Source of the DNA: Fomitopsis serialis
Taxonomy: Eukaryota; Basidiomycota; Agaricomycetes; Polyporales; Fomitopsidaceae
Direction of reading: 5' to 3'
NCBI RefSeq assembly: GCF_022376445.1
Contig: NW_025954971.1
Location: 1 to 64,000 of the forward strand
DNA: 64,000 bases
The notes under the pieces: model-generated
Databases searched by the model: none
Seen by the model: only the letters and a program-made list of their open reading frames with translations
What the model was told of the DNA's origin: nothing
Shown: one piece after another, positions 35,492 through 45,948 of the stretch
Numbering within the stretch: the stretch's first letter is position 1
Layout: each line of letters starts with the position of its first letter
Made by a program: the position numbers and the translations under genes

Positions 35492-38218
35492 TCATACATC
35501 ATCCACGTCTGCATCCTCCTTGTTCTCCATCCGTACCTTCCGCTTCTGACCAGGCATCTCCTTCCCGGCGCCGTACCCAACGCCAGCTTTCTTCCGGAGC
35601 TCGTCAATGTCCGCCGCGCCATCTTCCGCATACTCCAGCACCAAATGGCGCCCAAGCAAATGCGTATGGCGGAGCGCAGCGTACGCGCGCGCGGCTTCGT
35701 GCGGCGACACAAACTCGAGGAACGCGAACCCCCGCGTGCGCCTGTCGAACTTGCGCGGCAGGCGCACGGACTTGAGCTGTGCGTGCGCGCCGAAGAGCTG
35801 TTGGATGTCCTTTTTCGTCGCCTCGAACGGCACGTTCTTCACGATCATCTTTGCGCCCTTCGGCTTGCCCTTCGCCTCCGCGCCCTCCGCGTCTTCGTCC
35901 GTGCCCCGCCCCGCCCACTTGACGCTCAGCACGTGCCCGTCGAGCACGAAGCCCTCCAGGCTCTTCAGACCACGATTCGCTTCGTCCTTCGTCTTGAACC
36001 CGACGAAGCCGTAGCCCATGCTCAGCCGCACACCCGGGCGCGCAGGATCCACCTTCGCCTGGACGCGCGCAAAGGCGAACCCGGGCAGGTGACGCAGCGC
36101 GATGACAAGTCCATCTGACGTCGTGCTGAATGCGAGATTCTTGACGAACAGAGTCGTCCCGGCCGAGAGCGATGGCTCTGTGGCTGTCGCATCTGCGATC
36201 GCGTCGATACTGACCGGAGCAGCAACCGGCTTGACCCCAGCGGCGACAATGGGTTCGGAGGTGCTCTCCTCGGCGAACATCCCGAGGGGCGCATTCTCCA
36301 GATACATAATCGAGTTTCCGAGCCTGCGATAGGCGAGCGCGCGGAAAGCCGTCTTCGCGTCTGCGGCGTGGTCATACTCGACTACCGCAAGCGTCCCCGC
36401 AGGAGGCACCAGTACACGTCTTAGCTCTCCATGAGAACCGAACATCGTGCGCAGCGTCTCCGCGGAAGTACCGTACGGAATGTTCTTGATAAGAATAATT
36501 GTATCGGAGCGTTGCGGCCGACTCGAGGCGAGGGCCTCGAGAATGACCCCGTGCTGCTCGAGGAAGGACTTCGTCTCGTTGATGATGTGCGTCTCCGCAA
36601 GAGCCAACTTGACAGCCGCGTTCTCTGAGTCAGGATTGAGTATGTCAGACTTCGTATGTTCATCCGATCGGCGATGGACGATGCGACTGCGTCCGCCTTA
36701 CACACACCATCAGCTGGCGAGGGTACAAGATATATTGTCTAGTACGTACATTCATGTACAACATCGCCCAATTAAATTCTCGCCCAGCACCTGCCTTCCG
36801 CGTAGCCTCGCGATCCTCTTTCACCGACTTCTTCCTCCCACCCTCGTCAACCTCCATCTTGCCCTTACGATCCACCGCAGGGAGAATGTGTAGCAAGCGG
36901 CCTTGGAAAGACGTCTTATCCAAGACCTCATACGCTGCAAGAGCCTTCGCCGGCTCTGCGAACGTGACATAAGCGAGACCCTTCGACTGCTTCGTCGTCG
37001 GATCCAGTGGTATGTGGATCTGAGAAGCAGGGTTAGCAAAAGTCGAATAACGCAAGCCGAAGAAAGGAAATATCAGAACAATAACTATCAATTTCCCAGT
37101 TAAATCAACATGCTCGCAAGCGAGTCTGTTGTCCCTAACTATTTTGTCATCCGTAGACACCCGCCTCCAGAGCGGGAGAACAAATGAAAGTGATGCTCAC
37201 CTGAGATATAGTCCCGTGTGATTCGAAGAGCTCTCGCAACTCAGCTTCTGTGCATGAAAAGGGAAGGTTGCGTAGGAACAAGCGGGATGTCTGCAAGATC
37301 GTAGTCTTGACGGGGTCCGGCGGCAGCTCCTCTTCCTGGGACTAGAGCACATTAGACTGGGGTCCCAGTCAAAGTAGCGAAGTATACACACCTCTTCGCT
37401 ATCGTTGCCATCCCCGGGCCCTTCCTCCTCATCTGACTGCTCGAACACCCTCTCCTCCGAGGCATCCGGCTCTTCGAGGACGGCTTTCGTCCGCTGCTTG
37501 AACCAGTCCATGTCGGACACAGCTCCAGTAGCGTTCCCAGGAGCGCCTGGCGGATCGTCCGTAGCATTAGTAGACAGTTGTACAGTACCCTCCGACTTCT
37601 TCTCTTTCCTTCTCTTTTTTCCGTCTACAACACCGTCCGTGTCTTTACCACTGACGGCTTGGATCCCCCGCGAGCTGCTAGGCTGCGGGAGCGCATCGTT
37701 GTCGTTCCATGAAGGACCCTTCTTCGTGCGCGGCTGCATGACCTGCAAGTACTCATCGAGATGGGACTCCTTGCCAGCCTTGGCCTGGCTTCCTTCACAC
37801 CGCCCTTGGTCGCTGACTTACTCGGCTTCTTCTGAGCAGCCTCAGCAGATACCTCCGCTGGTGAGGGGCCAAGACGGGGCCGCTTGTTCGGGCGGGGAGG
37901 CGGTGCATCTCTCGCACCCTTCACACTAACATCAGTCTACCAAACGAGTCGAGAGATGAACACAGGAACGTACATCGACAGCGTCGACGCTGATGCGCGA
38001 CGAATCCAAGAACGTCCGGTTGAACCACTTTTTCGCACGTTCTGCCTCAGCAGGGGTCTTGTATCCGACAAATCCAAACCGGCGAGACGTCCCATCCGCG
38101 CTGAGGACGAGCTTCACATCAGTAGAGTACCACCAGGCCCGTCCGTTGCCTCGAAATGTTTGCGAAGCCTATCCTGTGTGAGATATGATGGTAGATTCTT
38201 GACAATGAGGCGAGACAT
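35492..38218 (-). CDS. MRD1: Multiple RNA-binding domain protein 1 (pre-rRNA processing)
   Basis: Nucleolar protein with five RRM domains; yeast Mrd1 is essential for early cleavages of pre-rRNA and small-subunit assembly. The start at 38218 opens with RRM1 (MSRLIVKNLPSYLTQDRLRK; RRFGFVGYKTPAEAERAKKW). A basic/acidic linker follows (37920-37380). RRM2 contains SKGLAYVTFAEPAKALAAYE (about 36960). The long last exon (36607-35492) holds RRM3 (IILIKNIPYGTSAETLRTMF), RRM4 (LFVKNLAFSTTSDGL) and RRM5 (MIVKNVPFEATKKDIQQLFG, then RGFAFLEFVSP). Two single-base losses are evident: near 38121-38127 in RRM1, and at 37785-37788 where the frame should read KAGKESHLDEYLQVMQ. In an essential gene these are best explained as sequence errors. 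Divergent from prefoldin subunit 3. Confidence 0.92.
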
Positions 38219-38407
38219 TGTGCCTCTGAGATGAAGGGAAGGAAAACAAGTGCAACGAGAAAATGTGCCGCTCAAATACCCGTCGGCATTCCCCGAGCGC
38301 CCATGCGTCGAGCGCTAACGCGACCTGGCCTCGACTTGGCCTCCTGCGTGCACCTTGCCTCTTGACTCTGAGCATCTAAACCAACAGACCTACCGAAAGC
38401 AATAATC
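38219..38407. promoter_or_regulatory. Bidirectional promoter of MRD1 and prefoldin subunit 3
   Basis: Only 189 bp separate the two start codons, so 5' regions of both genes lie here. No TATA box is visible, which would suit housekeeping genes. Confidence 0.6.
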
Positions 38408-39289
38408 ATGTCAGTCGCGGAGGGAAAGAAACCTCAAGCGCAACAGAAGAATCCACGCGGGATTCCTCAAGCGCCTTTCATCGTGAGTTGGACCGAATCT
38501 GTCTTGCGCGAGCGATGCTCAAACAGGGAGACCTTCAGGCCGATGTGGAGGAATATCTAGGAGCCAACAGGGAGGTCGAAACCGCACTGAAGGAGATCCA
38601 GGCTGCTCTTGCGTGCGTGCTCTGCTCTCTCGCGCCGATCGTGGATCTGAAGTCGCATTGACAGGAAATACCGCTATATGGACCATAACCTCGCGCAACG
38701 GCGGAAAGGCCTTGAGGACAAGATCCCTGACATCAAGAAGACGCTGTCCATGGTCGAGTTCCTGCAGCAGAGGCGAGTGAGTGAGTCGCCCGTCGGCGCA
38801 ACTGCATTTCATTTGTTAACGCGGGCTCGGGTCTGCAGGAAGGCAAGAGCAAGGCCTCGGAGTCCGACGAAGACGATCTAGACGATGATCTCGACAATGA
38901 CGCCGCCGAGGACCAAAAGAAGTCCCTTAGGACGACATTCGAGCTGAATGATACGCTCTACGCCGAGGCCGAGATTGAAGACACCGACACGGTGTACCTC
39001 TGGCTTGGGGTATGTCCCCGCCTTCTCTTCTCTTCGAGGGCGACTGAATTATGTTGCCCTTTGTTAGGCAAATGTAATGCTATCGTACAAGCTACCCGCG
39101 GCCATCGCGCTGCTCCGCTCGAAACTCGAGGCCGCGGAAGGGTCCTTGAAGACTGTCGTCGAAGACCTCGAGTTCCTTCGTGAGCAGATAACCATCATGG
39201 AGGTGAACACGGCGCGGGTGTACAACTGGGACGTCAAGCGGAGAAGGGAGCAGAGGGAGAAGGAGGCGGTGGAAGGGAAGAAAGAATGA
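38408..39289 (+). CDS. PAC10: Prefoldin subunit 3
   Basis: Alpha-type subunit of the hexameric prefoldin co-chaperone, which hands unfolded actin and tubulin to the CCT chaperonin. The start at 38408 gives MSVAEGKKPQAQQKNPRGIP. Exons join cleanly: the donor after PQAPFI, then GDLQADVEEYLGANREVETA, KYRYMDHNLAQRRKGLEDKI, an acidic insert (about 38850-38930), FELNDTLYAEAEIEDTDTVY, and a last exon with MLSYKLPAAIALLRSKLEAA. N- and C-terminal helices predict the coiled-coil pair of the family around a central beta-hairpin region. About 200 residues, as expected. No frame problem here. Confidence 0.9.
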
Positions 39290-40964
39290 GAAGTTAAGTG
39301 TACGTTATGCGATGCTCCAGGTACCCGAGGTGTTACAAGTGTTGTGCGTACCTCTGTCTCACCATTCCATAAACCTGTACCGGTGAGCCTCCTCGACACG
39401 TTTTATGCAGTCTGTCTTGGGCTCAGACAGTACTCTGGTTCGTCTGTCCGCTCATGCTCCCCTACTGGTCACGCTTACTCGGTGCACCCCGCCTTGCCCC
39501 ACCAGGACTGTCAATGCAGATTAAGATCTGCCTTGCATCATGGGCGACACCTCGGCGCCTCGCACCCCGCGGGCAGCCAAGCGATGTCACTGCACCTTCC
39601 CGGACGCCGCAGCCTCGACACTGATCCACACAGGTGCTCATCAGCGGGCGCGCTGCTTGACATCTCAGGGCGAGCGCGCGCTACGGAGTACGCACCTTCG
39701 TCCGAGGACTCTGGCGCGCACCTGAGCTTATCACCACCGCCGCGTTCGCCCGCTCCCCGAGCACGTCTTCGTTCGTATCTCGAAGTTTGAGCGGGACACT
39801 GACGTACCTCCCCATCGGCTTTGGGGTCCGTGAGGAATCTTCGGATGTCTCCCGTAAGCCTTTAGGGTTTACACACGTTGTAATTGACTCAGAAAGGATT
39901 GGGGGATGGTGGCCCCCACGAAGACCTGTTGCACTGGCCGAGGCCATTCGACGACCAGACCGGCGCCGATACCAGCCGACCCTTCTGTATAGGCCGCACG
40001 TCTCGTTAGAGCTCTTGAATCCTCTGTCGTCCTTTGCTCGGTCGTCGTCCCCAGCGTGCAGTAGGGCCCCGTGTGTCTGAACAAGACCAAGTGGACATCG
40101 CGTTGCTGCTCCGGAAGAATCGGAGCCGGCCCCGCGCAGTCTCCAGGCACTGCAAATGCTGCCGCGGCGATGGGCCGCCATCTCGATCCAAAACGCGGCC
40201 GCGAAGATCGATCAACGGCGGGATGAAGACTGCGTCGCTTCTCCTCCACCCCTCCGCGCTCTGCTTCTCACAAATCTGCTCGCACTGGCACCTGCGGTGC
40301 CCACGTGCCTTTGCAGCGTCGGTGCATCGTATATCCACCAGCGCGTGGTGCTCCTGTCGTCCCACTGAGGACGACGATGCGGCAGGTGTGAGCGCGATGG
40401 CGTCACCGCGTGAGCCGGAAGACTATCAGAACCGATTTCAGAAATTCATGATTGGCCAGCAAGAAGGTTAGCTCCCGTCGTTGGGAACGCATGTCGAGAG
40501 TTCACTCACAGTGAAGGACCTCATGGCCGACCATGAATATGTGCTGCGCTCAACCCGCTTTCTGACCTGCCCTTTGCGCAGAAACTCATCGCCGACGATA
40601 CAGCGCATCAAGGATCGGTGAGCAGGGCTGTCTGATCGCGCGTCCGCCCACACCACCCTGTTTGAGAATCATCCGGGGCTGGGGTGGCCAATCCGGCTAG
40701 GACAAATTGACGGGTCATTTGGGTCATGCGTGGGACGCCGAAGAGCGGGTTTCCCGTTTTGTGGTTGGCTCACCTGCGATCATGACTTCTCGGGCGCCCC
40801 CAAGGCGCCCCTCCTCTCTCCTCGGAGTCTCGTCCAGGGCGTGTCTCGTGTCCGACACACCGTGGCCGTCGGCGCTATATATGAGCACGCCGCCCCTGTA
40901 GCAATCCCCACTTCGTCTCTCCTGTCTGTATCTTGCTACGCCTGTCAAGTCTTCGCCGACGCCC
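39290..40964. other. Intergenic region between prefoldin subunit 3 and the P450
   Basis: About 1.7 kb. Several overlapping 100-170 codon frames exist on both strands (39681-40471), but their composition (Arg/Ser/Pro-rich on both strands) is typical of chance frames in GC-rich DNA and no domain is recognised. The right part should hold the P450 promoter. Confidence 0.35.
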
Positions 40965-43008
40965 ATGTCGTCCATCCTCCTGGAAGGACTGACCAGCCTG
41001 CCCGTCGCGGCGTGGGCTGGTATCGCCGTCGCCGCTGTTCTCCTCGTGCACTTTGTGCCGTTCATTGTCGACCCTACCGGATCCGCTCGTATCCTGGGCC
41101 TTTCCTCGCGAAGATCTCGGACGCGTGGATAGGATGGGTAGCGGCGCAGGGGCACCGCTCAGAGGTCGTTCATGACCTGCACCAGAACAGGTGAGTAGTG
41201 CTTGTAGTGCTTTCGTGACGGGCAGTTGTGTGTCCCTGACACATTCCATTTTTGGTGGCTTTGTCAGCGCTCGACGATCCTATGCCCTGTTCTTCGACAG
41301 GAGGTCGCGCTGTGATCATTTGATGAGTACAGAATGGTGATGACGCACCGAGAGCCCTGTGTACCGTATGGCGATCATCACAGAGTAACTAACTCTCGAC
41401 AGGGACGTTCGTCGGATCTCGCCCAACCACGTCTCCATCAGCGATCCCGACGCGCTGCAGGTCGTCTACGGGCACGGGAACGGCACGCTCAAGTCACCTT
41501 CTACGATGCCTTCGTATCGATCCAACGCGGGCTCTTCAACACCCGCTCGCGCCCCGAGCACGCGCGGAAGCGCAAGATCGTCTCGCACATCTTCTCGCAG
41601 AAGAATGTGCTCGAGTTGAGCCCTACACGCGGATGCACATCTCAAGCTGATCAGGCAGTGGGACCGCCTCTACGACCTCGCTGTGAAGGCGGCGCGGGCG
41701 AGGAAGGCGAGGGCTGGCAGGGCCGTGACGGCCGTCTCTGGCTCGACAGTCTTCCGTGGTACAACTACCTCGCGTTCGACATCATCGGTACGTGGACGTT
41801 TCATGCGCCGTGCTTCTACCCGAGTGAATCCAGGTGACCTGCCTTTGGTGCACCCTTCGGTATGCTCGACGCGTGTGCCGACGCGGCGCCGGTCGCCACC
41901 TCGCAAGAGAAGGCGATGGCGTCCTACGGAGACAACAACTCGCCCGAGATCACGTACTTCCCCGCCGTACAGATCCTGAACGACCGTGGCGAGTACTCCG
42001 CGTCCCTCGGCGTCCTCCCCCCGCACTGGCGCCCGTTCGTGAAGCTCATCCCGTGGTACCGCAAGGGCAACGAGGCCGTGCAGCGTCTGGCTGGCATCGC
42101 TATCGCGCAGGTGGCCAAACGACTGACGACGCCGACGGACCGGTCAGATCTGCTTGGCAAGCTTCAGGAGGGCAAGGACGACGAGGGCAACCCTATGAGC
42201 CGGGAGGAGCTCACCGCCGAGGCGCTCACTCAGCTCATCGCCGGCTCCGACACCACATCCAAGTAAGCTACTTCATCGGTACCATGGATTCGCCGAGGCT
42301 GACGCACCTTCGCTCAGCTCGTCCTGTGCAATCACCTATCACCTCGCCGCGAACCCCCTTGTGCAACAGAAGCTCCAGCACGAGCTTGATGAGGCGCTCG
42401 GCAGCGATGACGATCCCGTCTCGACGTTCGAGCAGGTCAAGCGCCTGCCGTATCTCGAGGCGGTCATCAACGAGGCCCTCCGTATCCACTCTACCTCTGG
42501 TATTGGTCTCCCGCGCGTTGTCCCTGAGGGTGGCATGACTGTCTTGGGCCAGTACTTCCCGGAGGGCACCGTCCTGTCTGTCCCGACGTATACGATCCAC
42601 CGCAACACGGAGGTATGGGGCAAGGATGTCGATGCGTTCCGCCCCGAGCGTTGGTTCGAGCAGGACGAGAAGGCAATCCAGAAGACGTTCAATCCGTTCT
42701 CTTTCGGACCTAGGTGGGTTTCCGTATGCTTTATTTCGAAGAATTTGGCACTGATGCGGGAATGGCATCGTGTGCAGAAGCTGCGTCGGGCGTAACTTGG
42801 CCAGCATGGAGCTGCTCGTTATCATCTCGTCCATCTTGCGCCGGTACCACTTCGTCCTGGAGGACCCGGAAATGAAGGTGCGTTTGGCGTGTAGAGCAGC
42901 TGACTAGCAGTACACTGATGCACGCTGCCTTCCCAGCTCGACACCAAGGAGGGATTCCTGCGAAAGCCCGTTCAGTGCAGGGTCGGTATCAGGCGCAGGA
43001 GTGCGTGA
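40965..43008 (+). CDS. Cytochrome P450, CYP53-like (benzoate para-hydroxylase family)
   Basis: Membrane-anchored monooxygenase. CYP53 enzymes hydroxylate benzoate at the 4 position in fungal aromatic-acid detoxification; the family call is by resemblance. The N-terminal anchor is at 40965-41070 (LPVAAWAGIAVAAVLLVHFV). Then come RIRSYPGPFLAKISDAWIGW, RISPNHVSISDPDALQVVYG, FYDAFVSIQRGLFNTRSRPE and KIVSHIFSQKNVLE. The I-helix is LTQLIAGSDTTSK (about 42228), ExxR is NEALR (about 42467), PERW is DAFRPERWFEQDEKAIQ (about 42635), and the heme loop is FNPFSFGPR joined across an intron to SCVGRNLASMELL (about 42780). The C terminus is KEGFLRKPVQCRVGI, with the stop at 43006-43008. The 5' half needs four single-base additions (about 41074, 41495, 41617, 41645); the 3' half is clean. 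Confidence 0.85.
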
Positions 43009-43787
43009 TGGGAGATTCAAGATGGTGGTTGCGCATACGTACTGTTTTCCCCTCCTCTTGTCCGACACGGTACATTTGTAAGATATTACGTGTGGTATAG
43101 CACTGCAGTAATGTGAGCGCATATCTGAGTATCCAATGATCTTTGATTCTTTGATGTGCTTGACTGCGTCGTGAACGCGTGAACTATCGAACGGCCGGGG
43201 ACAGTCAGGGCGTCGGGGGTCGTCGTGGCTCGAAGTCAAGAATAAATGCCCATTTACTGGGCGGCCAGGTAGCATATATCTCGTGCACACGCATTGGCAG
43301 GTCTCAAGGTATGGCGGCGTGACTCGCGTTATAATGAGAGCGAATGAAGTTGGCCTGCCAATCGAAGTCGATCGTACATACATCGTCGCCCGATATGGCA
43401 CTGGTATCACTTAGACAGAGAGTATCAGGGTCCTGGAGCTACAGGCCGCAATCGAGGTATCTGCAAGCTCATTTCCTCTGTAGATGACACACGGCGTCAC
43501 AGCGGGGATGATAGAGGTCGGTACGACAGTTTCGGCGGGTACAAAGCATAAGTACACACTGATGCTAGCTATAGACATCGGGCAGGTGAGCATTTCTTGC
43601 AAACAGCCTACTTGCGCGCACAAACGACGGAGATATTGTTCTGTGGTGATCCGAATTGATCTATGTATGCTCTGCGCGGAAGCGCGTAGCTCACTTGAAG
43701 TTGGCGCAAAGCCAGTCGAAAACGATGATGCACGACTCATAGCAAATGCTATTGACGCACCACAGCATACCAAGGGCTACAGCAGAC
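43009..43787. other. Convergent spacer between P450 and desaturase
   Basis: About 780 bp between two 3' ends. Nothing recognised. Confidence 0.35.
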
Positions 43788-45111
43788 CTACTGCTTCCCC
43801 CCATCCGAACCGCTCCCTTTCCCCTCCACCTGCTTCGCCGTTGCCTTCTCCGCAGCGAGCTTCTCCCTGAAGTCACTCGGCCTCTTGACCCGCGCGAAGA
43901 TGCCGACCTCGGGATCGCGGATGAAGTTCACGATGATCATGGGCCAGGAGGGATGGGACGGGATCGTGTCGTAGAACTCGTGCGCGAGCTTGCGCAGCGC
44001 TGGCAGCCGCGTCCAAGGCACAGAGGGGAAGTCGTGGTGCTCGTTGTGATAGCCGACCTACGGCGGATTAGCTGCCTGAAGCGATGCAACGTAGGCAGAC
44101 TCACGTTGTATGCAAACCAATTGAGCGGGCCGTAGTATGAGTAAGTCTCCTGCTCGAGCCCATCCCATACGTAGTGCTCCGCGATGAAGTGGCCTGCCAG
44201 GGGATGCAGGCTGCCTGCGAAGAAGCTGGAGGCGAGTAGGTAGATCAAAGGGCGGACGCCGCAGGTCTTGACAAGGATGTAGTCAAAGGTAAGCTGAGCG
44301 AGCACGTTCCACAGATGCCACTGCGTTAACTGTTGCGTCCGTACGAGACCCGGTCGCAGAGCATAGAAGAAGATTTGGAATGTCCTAGACAATTAGTCAG
44401 ACCTAGAAACGTAGTACGATTGTTGTGTTCATGCTCACGCGAAGAACACCTTCCCCAGGACGTTGTTGAGACAGATTAATTCGAAGTGGGTTGGGAGGTC
44501 CGTGTCTATCCCGTCTTCTCCGAGGTATTTGTGGTGCTCTAGATGGTATCTCTACAAACACGTCATCGACAAGCTCATTAGCACGACGCAGCATAACATA
44601 CCTTGAATGCAGCTGAGTATGGAACGCCGATGGGCAGGTTCGCAAGCACTGCTAACGCCTTGTTTGCCTTGATACCCTTAAATGCCAGGTTGTGCGTGAT
44701 CTCGTGTATGGCCAAGAACAAGTTATGGTTGGCCGTTGCACCGATGACGTAGACACAGAGACAAAACAGAGGGGACAACAGTTTCGTGTTCCGCAGCAAG
44801 TACGCCGTGATGAGCTGGAGAGAGACCACGCCGACTACCACGTACTTGGTAATGGGTTCGTATCCCATGAGCTTTGTGACCTTGTGCCTGTGTCAATTTC
44901 ACGATAATGCAGTAATTCCCTGAGAACGTACTTCGGGATGAGCTTTCATTATGGCCATGCGTCGGCTGCGATGAGGCTCCTCGGTCATGATCCACAGGAA
45001 GTCGTTGGGATCCTGAGGGGGTGCGACATGCGACACCATTGTCTTTCTCTGTGGGAGACGCCACTGTCGTCCTGCGGGGAGACCTGCCCTCGGAGAGCGA
45101 CTCGGCGCCAC
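43788..45111 (-). CDS. DES1: Sphingolipid delta-4 desaturase
   Basis: Endoplasmic-reticulum di-iron enzyme that introduces the 4,5-trans double bond into dihydroceramide, on the path to glucosylceramide. The open frame starts at 45111, but the ATG at 45039 ([20 protein letters not shown]) fits the family better. [18 protein letters not shown] then [17 protein letters not shown] follow. Membrane segments surround the three histidine boxes: HEITHN (about 44702), HLEHHK (about 44535) and [10 protein letters not shown] (about 44045). Further conserved blocks are [48 protein letters not shown] and [19 protein letters not shown]. The Lys-rich C terminus is common in this family. About four introns, no obvious frame break. 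Confidence 0.92.
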
Positions 45112-45948
45112 CGAAGTAGCTAAAGTCTAAATGAAGTAAGTTCCCGAGCCTATCAGTCCTGCGCTCGAAGTTCGTACCTACTCCCGCAGCCGCTGCAGCA
45201 TCATCCTTTGCCAACATAGCTCCGCTACCCTCAGCAAGAGCTCTTCCTCAGGTGTCGCGAACAAGTCGTGAGTGGGATTGCGAAGACCGTGTGCTCGCAG
45301 GCGCGCACCTCGCTAACGGGCGCCGCCGCTGATGATGTTTGGCGCTGTTATGCAAAGCCGTCTGATCCTAACACAGCCAAACATAATCCAGACACTGTCT
45401 CCGCTTGGTCTCGCCCGTCTGGTCTTCGTCTGGTCACCACTCGACTGGCATAAGACACCAGAGGTTACACACTTGGCGTTGGAAGGACATTGGAGACGAG
45501 TACATAATTATTGAATTATCTGATCTGCTTCTTCGGACGGAGAAGGCCAGCGTCACTAGCTAAGTATGAACGCCGGGCTTGACTCCATCAAGTGACTCTA
45601 TCGCGCAGCAGCAGGTACAACAAGGATAATAGACATCCCGGCAGCTAGAAACTCTGTTCTACTATGAAAGAAAATCTGGAGCAATTGATATCTTAGTGTA
45701 GATTGTACCGTGACGAAAACATATGTGACTCCTCCGAGCGTCACGGTGGTAGCTACATACTCTGTTTGTCCATGTTGTCCAAGAGCTTTCGATCCTAACA
45801 TATGCAAACAACGATCATGGGGATCATCCCGAAAGTGTCTGCGCCATATCGACTTCGACTCTACCAAGTAGGATATTGGTAGAAGCTCTGACCACGGTAG
45901 CGTGCGTGATCAAGTCGCTACCGCCTTGCTCTCTGTGCGCTCTACATC
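45112..45948. other. Divergent intergenic region
   Basis: About 840 bp between the 5' ends of the desaturase and the SUZ12-like gene. It should hold both promoters. No other feature recognised. Confidence 0.35.

Noticed and set aside
39681..40471. Possible gene between prefoldin subunit 3 and the P450
   Set aside because: Long frames exist on both strands simultaneously with Arg/Ser/Pro-rich composition and no recognisable motif.
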